A DNA stretch of 64,000 bases, taken from positions 248,001-312,000 of the forward strand of contig JAIWNI010000029.1 in assembly GCA_025331435.1 (NCBI GenBank), written 5' to 3'. Below the pieces are notes generated by a model. That model worked only from the letters and a program-made list of their open reading frames with translations, had not been told where the DNA came from and did no database searches. The position numbers were made by a program, and so were the translations under genes. Each line of letters opens with the position of its first letter. The stretch's first letter is position 1. Positions 1-10,894 of this stretch are shown here, in pieces. Source of the DNA: Choanephora cucurbitarum. Lineage: Eukaryota > Mucoromycota > Mucoromycetes > Mucorales > Choanephoraceae.

Positions 1-685
1 ATCCCATTATGATCTTTTGCAGTCCAACTTATTCCGCTTTATTTATCAAAGTTGGCTTCCCAAAGCCAAGAATCGAGATCATCTTTTTGTTTTCATCACA
101 ATCAATAATAAATGTATAAAGCATTTTAGATCAATAGCAACCCTTCAAGTGTGCACTTGTTCTTCAACATCAGTTGATGAGAGAAGAAGCAGTGGATTTT
201 TAAGTGCTTAGGCCAAGGAGACTACTCAAGAGAAATGTATGTTGTTATTTGTTTTTTATTAGACATTCAACTTTGATCGCCTTTGATCACCTTTATTCGC
301 TCAGGTCAATTACTATCCATGAAGATTAAGATCGTGTCATGTAAAACATAAACGCCTACTATCAGGTGTTGATATCGGCGCTACCTCTTCCCCCTAATAC
401 AGAGATGCTTGGCTTCAGTGCTCCTGGTCATTCATCTGCAGTTAGTCAACACTTTGACGAGACACCCTCCTGAAATGCTCAACTCTAACCAGTCTTTTCT
501 TCTTCTATGAATGATGCTCTCAAGAAGAAAAGGCCTGATTGAACTATGTCCATCCATGACCCCACATAGATCATCAAACATCCTAACTCTTTCTGTTGCC
601 CAAAAGCAAAACAGACACTAGACAATAACATGAGGATGCTGCCTTGAAATCAACTCAATCCTTTTCGACGGGTCTTCATCAGCTC
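1..685. other. Gene-free stretch, possible 3' decay of RalGAP-like remnant
   Basis: No intact gene is visible. On the minus strand this lies directly downstream of the RalGAP-beta-like fragment, and short coherent pieces can be read in shifting frames, but stops are too frequent to call coding sequence. It may be the eroded continuation of that pseudogene. Confidence 0.3.
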
Positions 686-1424
686 TTAAACATCTTGGGA
701 TGCTATGCTTATTCTGTCGATACTGCCTTTTTCGCTTCTTTTCTGTTGATTAGAACCACTTAAGGTCAAGTTAAACGTATCGACAAGGTTGTCAATACCC
801 AGCATGACAAATGTGAAGTTGCTGCTAGGCAATTGGAGTGGATGAGGTATCAAATAGATGGTATGATGCCAAGCATAATGAGCAAATTCGTTCGACAATT
901 CGAATCTCACATTGGGTCCGTTCACAAACACACCCTCGACCTTCTCTTGTTCTACATACACTAATTGCTGAACATACTCTGTGAGAGCCAATAAAGCTGC
1001 ATTCCATTGTCGAATAGCCTTGGAGTGGTGTATTCAACGACCAAAGCAATTCTTAAGGATATCCCACATATTGACATCCATTATAATCTAATAAAAGTCT
1101 TGTTCCAAGCCTTCCTGCGTAACAGCTGCAGGACGCGCTTGAGTCTCAAATAGCCAACGAGAATAGATATCAACATCGTCGCTTGTGGTGGACATGTCTT
1201 CTAATGGTAAGTTGAATCCCTGCCCTATCATCTCCATAAACCATTTGATATGAGCTGGTGAAGAAAAGATGGAAGGATCGGGTGGTTATTTTCCTGATGG
1301 CGGATGTAGGCAGGTAGTGATCTCTGATGTTGGTACTCTTCGTGTAGACAGTGGAAGTGAACCAAGGTATTTTGTTGTCAGGCCTGTCTGCGTTGTAAGA
1401 GTGTGAGAGAGACATGCTGTTCAA
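686..1424 (-). pseudogene. RalGAP subunit beta-like N-terminal fragment, frameshifted
   Basis: A broken gene read on the minus strand. It starts with MSLSHSYNADRPDNKIPW. After a +1 shift near 1290 it continues as HIKWFMEMIGQGFNLPLE and VDIYSRWLFE, which resemble the conserved N-terminal segment of animal RALGAPB (KWTMEVICYGLTLPLE, VDVYTDWI). An in-frame TAG follows near 1095, then a further shift near 1010-1050 into ALLALTEYVQQLVYVEQEK, running to a stop at 686. RALGAPB proteins exceed 1,400 residues and carry the GAP domain at the C terminus; none of that is present. RalGAP proteins form the GAP complex for Ral-type GTPases in animals. Family resemblance is from memory of the vertebrate protein and is moderate; that the locus is broken is clear from the sequence unless the assembly is wrong. 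Confidence 0.42.
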
Positions 1425-1794
1425 AGCAAGAGAAAGAAAAAAAGAAATGTAAATGAGTTTGAATGGTTCACTGGAGTTTTAAATAAATAAGGTACAGCTC
1501 AAGTGTTTCTAGAGGCAAAGAGAAAGCAAGTGCTTGTTGCATGTATGCTGGGTTGATTTCATATGTATAAAAGCAGCAGCTATCCCAACAATAGATGGAG
1601 AGCATAGACTAATTGATAATAAAGGAATTTATTTTTCTTTTGTATGCTTTGAAAAAGAAAAAAGGTGAATAATTGCAAACACACAAGTGAGAAAGACATG
1701 AAGTTATGACAAATGTATTTATTTATTTTTGTTTTTGAAACAAAGCTTTATAGAAGTATATGAGCCTTTGGGAGTTTTTTTTTTCTTTGGTCAA

Positions 1795-1823
1795 ACTACT
1801 ACTACTACTACTACTACTACTAC
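1795..1823. repeat. (ACT)n microsatellite
   Basis: About 9.5 copies of ACT in a row, followed by a run of C. It lies in a gene-poor stretch and reads as poly-Ser on the minus strand only by chance. Confidence 0.9.
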
Positions 1824-2190
1824 CCCCCCAAGATCTAAAGAGTCCCAATAATCCAAACAGTCCCAGTAACCCCGACCGCCTACCTTGAACAGGACAAGAA
1901 CCGCACAGCAATCACCCCCACCGCAGAGAATGCTCTGACGAACAACCTACTACTACCAAATCCCCCCACATACCAAGCCTTCCGCATGGCGATTCTGTTT
2001 CCCCCCAGTCCCGCAGTATCTCCAGAAGCATAAGCACGGAAAAATCATAAAAAGTAGGCTTCAGAAGAAGACCATTGTGTCAGTCCTGGTAAACCAAGAC
2101 AACAAAGAAACAATATATAGTGGTACCAAACGAGTAGACTGGCCAAACCAGTGAGAAATAACAGTATGTGGATACTATATAAAAAAAAAT

Positions 2191-2274
2191 AGTATGTGCA
2201 TATACTATATGAATAATATGTGCATATACTATATGAATAGTATGTGCATATATTATATGAATAGTATATGTGAG
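2191..2274. repeat. 24-bp tandem repeat, about 3.5 copies
   Basis: The unit AGTATGTGCATATACTATAT plus GAAT repeats at 2191, 2215 and 2239 with one or two differences per copy and a partial fourth copy from 2263. The unit is itself partly palindromic (GCATATACTATATG). Confidence 0.85.
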
Positions 2275-3100
2275 AAGGGGAGCTTTCGACTTACACCACA
2301 AAGTGTCTAACAAGAAAGTGAGTACTTTGGAGATCAACCAGAGGCATCCAACTTGATATGAGAGAGACCCGCGTTCGTAGGCGCCGCCAGAGACATCCCC
2401 CTTGGTAGAGGCAATCGCCGATTGGTTCAAGCCTGCCAAGATAGGACGACCAGAGTCACCAGGACCGCCAGGATTACCAGGACCCTAACGTCTTGAGGTC
2501 GCAACCTTCCCTTTTGTTTGCTTCTTGTGGGGAAGGCGCGTGGGAGGTAAGTGGAAGGCAAGTGGGCTTTGGTTTTGACGCTTCGTTAGAAAGTTGCCCA
2601 CTTGCCAGGGCTGAAAGGGTTTCTTTTTCTTGTGACAAACATTTTTGCTTTGGTTGTTGAAATGCTTTGCTTGTGTTTGTGCTTGGTACCGTAGCATGAG
2701 TACTTGTTGAACACCACAACGTTCTTGTAGTAGACCAGTCTTGATTACAGTAAATGGTGACCTAGACGTGCTCACTTGAAATGAGGCTAGCAAACCATGA
2801 CAGGACAGATTCTTGACTACTTTAATCGTTGGCTAACCAGAGTAAGAGATTTTTCCAGGTAAGATGAGGCAGTCTTGCACCAAGTAAGTGTTGTTTCTTG
2901 TTGGTTCATACCTACACGAACAAGAAAAAAAAAGTCAATCAAATGAACAAAGTCAAAAGTTTATCAGTACTTACTTTAACATAGACGTGTTTCCTGACTT
3001 GAGTTCTTGACATTTTTTTTCTTTTAACCAGAGTCTTTGACTAATTTTTGGCTTGAGTTTTTGACTTTTTTTTTCTGAGAGTTCTTGACATTTTTTTTTT

Positions 3101-3165
3101 GACCAGAGTTTTTGACCAGAGTTTTTGACCAGAGTTTTTGACCAGAGTTTTTGACCAGAGTTTTT
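3101..3165. repeat. 13-bp tandem repeat, five copies
   Basis: GACCAGAGTTTTT repeats five times exactly from 3101 to 3165. Diverged relatives (TTGAGTTCTTGACATTT, ACCAGAGTCTTTGAC) occur upstream to about 3000, so the array was once longer. Minus-strand ORFs across it are only translations of the repeat. Confidence 0.9.
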
Positions 3166-6100
3166 GACTTGTTGTTTTGGTTTGTGTATGAAAATAAAAT
3201 AGACTGAAAGAGAGATAAAGAAGAGAAGAAAAAAAAAGAGAAAAGGAGCATGAGAAAAACTCACGTACTTAAGAAGAAAAAAAGATAGGGGTATTGGTTA
3301 GTTGATCAAAGGAAAAGGCTGATCCCATGGTGATTTCAGCTGACTTGTGTCACCATGATTCCTTCTTTTACCTTCACCTCTCTAAAAACTATTTTCTTTC
3401 ATTTTGTATGAATCCTATATTCTTTGTTGTTTTGTAGAAGGTGTAAACTATATATTCTATATGGCAAATGCTAGAATCTTTGGCGATTACACTCTACCTC
3501 AGTTTACTAACTCGTCTCTCCCCCCCCCAACCGCGGCACTATCGCCTAAAAAGGTATCTCTCAAAGGGTCTCTAAGGATCGTTTGTTTGTATTATTACAT
3601 AAGGATTACACTTTACTAACATTAAAAAAGAATACTACTGCTTTCTATACCATTGAACCTCTTTTCTATCTACTAGAAGTTTTATCCTCAGGCAATTCAG
3701 TTCTGAACATACGCTCGAATTTGCTTTTGTGCCTGCAAAGTGATAAATTACATCTACTATTGCTAAAGATAACTAACTATTCGATTTTTCTAGAATTGGT
3801 CATTTATTGTTTAAATCCCATTAAAATTGATTTTTCATGTGATTTGCTTTTCACTTTTAAAGCTCCATGTTATCTGTTGCCTAGACCCGATTTCAATACT
3901 ATCGCCTATCTCTCTCTCCTTTTTAGTACAGCGATTTTTTTTTTCTTTTGCAATATAGATAATACAAAGATAAAACTCTATTATGTTTTTAGGTTTACAA
4001 TACCCATTAGACTTTCCTTTTATATCAAAGTGGGCAAACACATGAACGGCATGCCGTATGCATTATAATGTAGATACATGATAATGAACGGTCTTGTATC
4101 ATATCTGACTCTCTTCACCTCGATAGTTCTTTTTTTTTTTCTTTTTTTTTAGGGAAAAATACTGAATTCTGATTGGCTCAAGAAACAGGACCCAGCAAAA
4201 AAAAAATATGGACACTGCTTTTGAATGGTTTATGCTGATTTATTGTTCATGAATACAATGAAAATAGCGTCCTTACCATGCCAATTCTATGATTGCTAGT
4301 TATTAAAGAAAGCAAAAGATCAAAGATAAAATAGTGGTGTCGATATGAAAAAGAAGTAACAAGATTATTGACATTTGACAGCTGCATTCATAAAAAAAAA
4401 AAGAGTGTGCCTAAAAAAAAAAGCGTACCTAAAAAAAAAAGCGTGTTTTGATTTTTGGAGAAATCCAAGATTGGCAGAGAAAAAAAAAAAAGAAGAGCGA
4501 TTTTCGCATCGCGCCTTTTTTTTTTTCCTCATGCAAAGAGCGTGTCTTTTTTTTTTAGAAAGAAAGAAAGAAAAAAAGGCCAAAGATCAATCGCCCTTTT
4601 TTTTTTTTCAGACACTCAAGATAAAGGGAAATAAAAAGTGATGATAATCATAAAGTTATCTGACTATCAAACAAATGTCTAAAAGTTAAAGAGGAGTTTG
4701 GCTGTCAAAATAAAGTTGGCATTAATATACATTCCCTCTGCTTTCTTTTTCCTTTTTCCTTTACATCAAGCATACACTAGAACAAGATAATGATGCTAAA
4801 CTCTGATTGGATAATTGCTTTAGCCTTTTTTTTTTTTTGGTATTTATAACATACGCGTTGAAATCTTTTTTTTCTTTTCTTTTCTTCACAAAAAAAAAAT
4901 CAATTCATTTCTTGGCAAAGCATCACTTCAATCATATCAAAAGCAAGTATCCAAACACTCTTCTTTAACCGAAACATTACTCACCATACTTCTTTTCTTT
5001 AATCTAGATTCTTCCAAGCTTACCAATACATCCATTGTGAATGCGCCTACTTACTGTGTCTTTCAAGTCAAATCTCTTCTACTTTGGTTGTCTCCTATGA
5101 ACTTGTACAGGTTGAGAACAAAGGCTGATGCTGCCTTTCACACTCCAATAGAGGCGAATTACTTGTCATAGGCTAGTCCCTTCTTCAGACGACTCCTCTG
5201 TTATCGATAGACCAGGAAGTACTCATAGTAAGGAAAGGCAAACAAGCGCCCTGGTCTGATAGCAATCCATGTGCGAGTACTTTGGGGTTGTGGATAGGGA
5301 AGTAGGTGCAGACATACTTGTACAATTCCCGTTAGCTGACTGATAAGTGTTTACCAGGAAGTGAGAAAGTGCGAACAGAACTAAGCTTTTTTTCTTTTAA
5401 CGAGGAAAAAAGGCTTATCCTCTGCGTTCTCTTCTTTGTCTTGTTTGCCATGTGTTACCGTTACTGATGAATATTTCAAGCTCTGTCTACCACTTTCTGT
5501 TTCTCGGTCCATGGCTATCTCTACTGTGTCTCTACAAGCTATCTTTACTGCATCTATACAAGCTACTTCTCTTGCCTACTGTTTCTGCTACTATTATGCC
5601 CAGCTACTATTACTATATTGTTCTCTTACAACTGTATTCATTAATCACTTATTCTTATTGTGTCTATATCAATCATTTCATTTAAACTGTCACCATCTTC
5701 ATTACTTGCCTAAACAAATAAATCGACTTCTTGCTGGCATTAAACCCTTACACAAAAATAAGCCTTTGACTTTATTCAAACTAAACAATGAAACCAGAGC
5801 ACGGTAAAATAGTAACCTTTGAGATGCTACATATCATATCAGTCTTATTCCTCTTGAACTACATAAACCTAAGCATCCATAATTTTCTTTTTGTTTAGAC
5901 ACGTACTTCAATATGTTCGCAACTCAAAAAAAGTAAAAAAAACTTATCATCTCAACAACTGTCATGACTTGCAAAATAAGCAACTAATTATCACTAATCT
6001 TAAACATCAAAAAAAGATGAAATTCATCACTCTTGAACACCTAAAAATAAGCTTCTATCTCTCACTCTGCTTTTTTTTTCCATCATCAATTGTAATGCAA

Positions 6101-7480
6101 ACGAGTGTTTCTTGTATTGTCCGAATGCCTGTATCAGCAGTAAAGTCTATTTTATTCATACATTTTGACAGATAAACTCCTCTTTAATAAAGAAAAAAAA
6201 TTTAAAATAAAATAAATGAAAGTGATACAATGTTAATGATAACTTATTGCGCTGCTTTTGGCTTCAAAGCATGATCTTCTTAAGGAATAGGTTCAAAGCA
6301 ATGACGCTTTAAGCCATATAAGCTTTGGCTTATTTCTTGTTTTATTTTTAGGCATGCGAGCATCTCATCTAGCTATGGTTGGAATGCGTTCATTAGATAA
6401 ACTCTTGCTTTTCAATGTAAACATATTACTACTCTGTTAGCTCAAATATGTTATTTTTGAAGCAATTCTGTAACTAAAGCCTTTCTTTGTCTTCATAACT
6501 GAAAAAAAAACCCCATAAACATGTTGCAGAGAAAGAAGCTCAATCAATATGCTATTGGTCATTTGTTGACTGTGCAGACACAGCCAATCGATATCTTTTT
6601 TTTTTTAATCATTGCACATATAGGAATCCCATCATGGACAATAAAAAACAGCTAGTGCTTGCAGAAACTTTTATTCACTGTGAGGCAATGAGGAGTTAGA
6701 GTAGACTTTTGCGGAAAGGGACAACAGTTTGCTTGGCTGCCTTGTAAACTCTCAAGGCGATTTGTGCTTCCTTATGGTAAAGTCAGAAGGGTACATTACC
6801 ACCAGAAAGTCATTGCAAAATAGACTACAGACAAGAAATTACACAGTGGAATGGGTACAATTCAATAAAAGGAATGATTGGCACTGATAAACTTTTTTTT
6901 TAATGCAGTAAGGTTTTTACACCAACTTTGTCTATGTGCAACAAGTCAAAAAAAAGATTGAGTGATTTGTGGTAGACCTCTTCTTTCTTTTTGTTTTTGT
7001 CTTTCTAATAAAAAAGAGAAAAAAGATAACAGAACCTGACTTAGGCCCAGAGGCTTTGATAGACACCACATCAATAGCTATGGAGATACCCTCACTTCCT
7101 TACATTTAAGAAAATCTTGGCCGAGAATGGACTGTTTCGTCTGGATTCAGAGAAAAAAGCAACAGAAGAGCGGCCAGAAAAAAGAGGCTAGATAGTTGTT
7201 CTAGCAAAAAAAACATATATATATATATATATATATCCAGTATTTTGTGAGGATTATGGTGAAACAACTACTCTGATGCTAGATATATCTACCAAAGAAA
7301 ATATAGATGGCTTATGTTACAAGACGCTATCACGACAGCAATTCAGCAGAGTATAGTGTAATAGACAACGCATACCTAGGCTATTCTAGCTATGATGGGG
7401 CCACTTTCAGTCTCACTGTTCTTAGCCTGAATAAAATCCATTCAAGCCTTCCCTAGTTTCATTACACTACAGATATCACC
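3166..7480. other. Long gene-poor AT-rich stretch
   Basis: No gene can be supported over about 4.3 kb. It contains many homopolymer runs (poly-A/poly-T blocks at 4130-4150 and 4390-4620), a promoter-like stretch at 4840-5040 (TATTTATAAC at about 4843, then a CT-rich leader) that leads only to a 19-codon ORF at 5041, and a (AT)11 run at 7215-7236. Open frames at 3404-4068 and 5436-5807 have the composition of random AT-rich DNA. Confidence 0.6.
7215..7236. repeat. (AT)11 microsatellite
   Basis: Perfect AT dinucleotide run in non-coding DNA. Confidence 0.9.
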
Positions 7481-7483
7481 AGT

Positions 7484-9600
7484 ATGTTCGTAAAGGCAAG
7501 AGTCCGTTCTGTCTATAGCATCTCTCTCCCTCCCTCTCTCTCTCTCTCTCTTTCTTGCTTTGATCCAAACAATGAACACATGTACCGTGCCTTTTATAAG
7601 ATGAAGAGAGACAGAATGATCGAACAAATCCAGCTTACAGGAGAGATAGCTGATGTTCCAATCTATGGTGTGTTTTTGATGATGACGAATTTGCGGTTAT
7701 CAGTCTGAAATAAATATATGTGTTTAGCTCAGGTTACATTATGCAGAGACAATCCTTCTTGGATTCCAGGATCGCAAAGTATACTGATTTTGATACTACT
7801 GTAAGCAATTTGAAGTCTCAGCAGCAAATCTGCATATTCAATCTTAAATTAGCAAATTCCTTTTCACCAATACCAGATCAATCAACTAGCTGGGGGTATT
7901 GACCTGGCCTTTTCTAATGTCAAGAAAGGACTCATTCGATTAACCAAACATGACCATTTCTCACAGTTGTTTGTGGTAGGAGACAGCTTGAGCAGCCGTG
8001 TCAAGTTGATGCCTGAAACATTGTTTACAGATGAAGTCAAATACAATGTTACTTTTATACCCGAAAGCAACAAAGTAGTGCTTACTAGCTTTATAAATGA
8101 ATCTGTGGAACACTTGTCGCCCTTTGACGACAATCAAAATATCAGCCTTATTTATGATTGGAGGCTTTCATCAGATCAATGATATCCTATCATAACTGGT
8201 CTTTTTGACCGGTGCAATGTTTGCATCAAAGTATGGGACTTTTGGGTCAAAAGCTATGTCTATTCAGAGCAAATGGGTGTCGACTTGGTTCTTTCCATCA
8301 AGTCTTTGATTGTGCTACAACATGAGAACCCAACTGTTGCATCTGATTACATTGGCAAAGTGTATTTTCTCGCACACGTAGGGTATACGTCAAATCCGAC
8401 TATTGTATGCAATCCAATCAAGTTAAAAAGAAGCAAAATAAAAAAGGTCCAGTCATTTTTCTCAGCTTGATCTTCCATTGAATTCTGGAAAGCAAGATGT
8501 AAACAAGACATCAGTCAGTCTCAAAGGGAAATCCTTTTCTGTCTGGTTATGGAAGATGACAGCGAGCTCTTTTTTGATATCCTTCCATATGGTTTGGCTT
8601 GTGTCATCAGCGTAAACCCAAGCTGGGTAGAAGTCAGTCACTACTTTTCAGATGGCAATGCTCCATCAATCCAAAGCTACAGAGATGTGACAGACAAGCA
8701 TTGGGAAACAATCAATGGATTCGTGTATGAAAAGCAGTTTATACAGCCTCGAAGTTATCCTGAAATGAACAGTCTCAGACTAGATTACAAGCACAATGAC
8801 CCTACTGAATTCATTCGGCTATTTCAAGACGTCCTAAGCCACCATGTTATCTTGAGTTTACAATGTACCAATATCCATAGAAAGAGAGAGAAATACAAAA
8901 ATACTATGTTCGGCTAGAACTAGAGAAACTTAGAGAGGAGCGGAACGTTATTTGTATGTATTAGGGGGGGAAGACGAAATGAGGAGAGTAGCAATTCAGC
9001 AAACATGAGATGTTCCGAAGAAACAGAGCATGGTCGGCGCACAATATCCAGACAAGAAACTTATAAAAGGACTGACACTACACTGGTCAGGAGGCGCTCC
9101 ATTGATGTCAATACCATCCTCACCTAATCCGATAATAACTATGTATTTAAAAAGACTTGTGAATCAGTGATTTACTAGTGTGCTTTAGTAGAAAGCAAAG
9201 GTAAGCACAAGCCAAAGCCATCTTTTTTTTAGGGTATCATTGTAGCAGTTGATCTCATTACAAAATCAACAGTCATCGCATGGGATTGCTCAATATCATT
9301 GTTGCAGGTATGATAACTTCTGATTACCGTCGTAACTAGCTCGCTACCGTCCATGTCGCAGAATGTTGGATGAGAAAAGAGACTATCGAGTCTTACGAGT
9401 GGCCCATAAAGCAATCGAGGACAATCGCTTGGCCAATGGAGCTGATCCTAGCCTTCTCCCTGACAATTTCGTCACAGACAAGGACCAATAGTCATAGGCT
9501 TCTTTCTGGTTTTGAAAGTACTCTTGAGATTGTCAAAGCCCATCTGAACACTGGGTGTTGTAGTGAGACATGCTCAATGGCTCGGTAATGACGAGAATGC
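7484..9600 (+). pseudogene. Decayed coding chain, family not recognised
   Basis: Several plus-strand pieces with real-protein composition follow one another in shifting frames: 7560-7680 (NNEHMYRAFYKMKRDRMIEQ), 7741-7902, 7880-8180 (GGIDLAFSNVKKGLIRLTKH, then FVVGDSLSSRVKLMPETLF), 8273-8470, 8549-8917 (EDDSELFFDILPYGLACVIS), and 9225-9300 plus 9360-9490 (KRDYRVLRVAHKAIEDNRLA). Each ends in stops that no plausible intron removes. This looks like one or two former genes with accumulated frameshifts. I do not recognise the family. The last piece may belong to a separate former gene. Confidence 0.38.
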
Positions 9601-9887
9601 GCAAAGCTGTGAGTATTGTTTTTTGAAGAAAAAAGTGGAAGAGTGTTGTTAATTTCTTCGGCTGATCAAAGCAGTAAAAAAAAATATGAGAGGCAGAGCT
9701 CTCGGATATGAGGTTTATTTAAACAGTTTGAACCTCACAAATTTAAGCCAGGTTTAGACCTTCAAAATTTAGAACTTGAATCAAGTCTGTAGATCAGATT
9801 AAAACTGTATTACCAAAAGATTTTTTTTTCACATGAGAGGAAATGTAATGCACAAAAAGGCAGCGAAAAAAACATCTGAACTGTACC
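9601..9887. other. Intergenic, nothing recognised
   Basis: AT-rich DNA between the decayed coding chain and the MITE. No gene, repeat or RNA is visible. Confidence 0.5.
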
Positions 9888-9888
9888 A

Positions 9889-10056
9889 CAGTCATCCCCC
9901 GATTTATGGAATGGTCTTAGATTTCTCGACGCCGTTCCCTGTTTCTCAAAGCAAGGACAGAAAATGTCCAGCTTTAACCGAACTTTAGTTCCCCAAGACC
10001 GTTCCCTAAATCAAAATCGTTCCCTATATTTCGTTCCTTAAATCGGGGGATGACTG
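9889..10056. mobile_element. 168-bp MITE, pogo/Fot-like inverted repeats
   Basis: ACAGTCATCCCCCGATTTA at 9888-9906 is the exact reverse complement of TAAATCGGGGGATGACTGT at 10039-10057, a perfect 19-bp terminal inverted repeat. There is no ORF inside. The CAGTCATCC start is typical of Fot/pogo elements, which insert at TA. The right flank is TA (10057-10058) and the left flank is CA (9887-9888), as if one copy of the TA duplication had mutated. Internally, GTTCCCTAAAT-type motifs recur near the right end. The element is a non-autonomous derivative; its family is inferred from the ends only. Confidence 0.78.
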
Positions 10057-10820
10057 TAAAAGAGTTTTTTTCTTTAGCACACAACAAGCAACTTTCATGG
10101 GTACAGTCGCTACCTTTTTGTTATTTAATAATCCTCTATCTTCTAAGTCAAACAAAGTTAGTGCTTTGAAAGGTCAGGATTTATTAGAGATGACGAGTTC
10201 AACAAGAATGTAGTGACAAAAAGAGCAAAAACGGCCCAAAAACTTCGGTATATACTTGAATTACTATATAGTGGCATTCACATGGTGGTAGAACTTTTCA
10301 TTTTCTATCTTGCAACTTTAAAATCGTAAGCATCAATGCTTATTTCTTCTGTTTAAAGGATATAGACATATGTAACATCTGCTATAATAATTCTTCTATG
10401 GAACTGCTTGAAAATTCTAAAGTTCGCTCTTATAATTCTCTGTTGAATCCTTTGCTAAACACAAATCAATTGTGATAGCTTTTTGCCTACATTTCAAGAG
10501 CTAATTGCTATGACTCAGAGTTGTTGTACTTTTAAATATAGTCATTTATTCTATGTATAGTTCAATATGACAAAGAAAAAAAACACTACTTTCTAATTTC
10601 TGTTTTACTATGCTTGCAGGAACTTCCCTCTGATAGAAAAAATAGAAAAGCCCTTCGTAAACTTTTAGCATATTATGCAATCTCTCTTTCGTTTTTATTC
10701 GTCTGACCTAACTTGATCTAAATTACTGACGCTAACTTTATCCTGTAACTAACTATCTTCAAGTTCCGTCTCTTTGAATTACTGTCAGCTGACTTTGTGT
10801 TTCATGCGTCGCGTGGTCCC
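10057..10820. other. Intergenic upstream of Xaa-Pro aminopeptidase
   Basis: About 760 bp of AT-rich DNA without a supportable ORF, ending in the promoter of the aminopeptidase gene. Confidence 0.5.
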
Positions 10821-10830
10821 TTATATAAAT
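10821..10830 (+). promoter_or_regulatory. TATA box for Xaa-Pro aminopeptidase gene
   Basis: TTATATAAAT lies 65-74 bp before the start codon and is followed by a long CT-rich stretch, the usual arrangement in this window. Confidence 0.55.
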
Positions 10831-10894
10831 CAGGGCTAAATTTTGTAGCGCGTTTCTTTTTTTTTTCTTCCTTTTTTTTTTCTTGACAATAAAA

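Noticed and set aside
2080..2439. 119-codon minus-strand ORF
   Set aside because: Its second half is the translation of the 24-bp repeat (repeated HIVYAHTI); the first half has no family.
2446..2490. Collagen-like Gly-X-Y reading (GRPESPGPPGLPGP)
   Set aside because: Arises from a CCAGGACC-type nucleotide repeat and ends in a stop after 14 codons; too short to be a collagen-like gene.
3404..4068. Overlapping plus-strand ORFs of 71 and 161 codons
   Set aside because: Composition is Leu/Ile/Phe/Tyr-rich as expected for random AT-rich DNA; no motif, leader or splice support.
4365..4641. Opposed ORFs of 72 and 88 codons
   Set aside because: Both are translations of poly-A/poly-T blocks (Lys runs on one strand, Phe runs on the other).
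5436..5807. 123-codon ORF with many hydrophobic residues
   Set aside because: Looks membrane-like, but the hydrophobicity comes from CT-rich DNA; no recognisable family and no downstream continuation.
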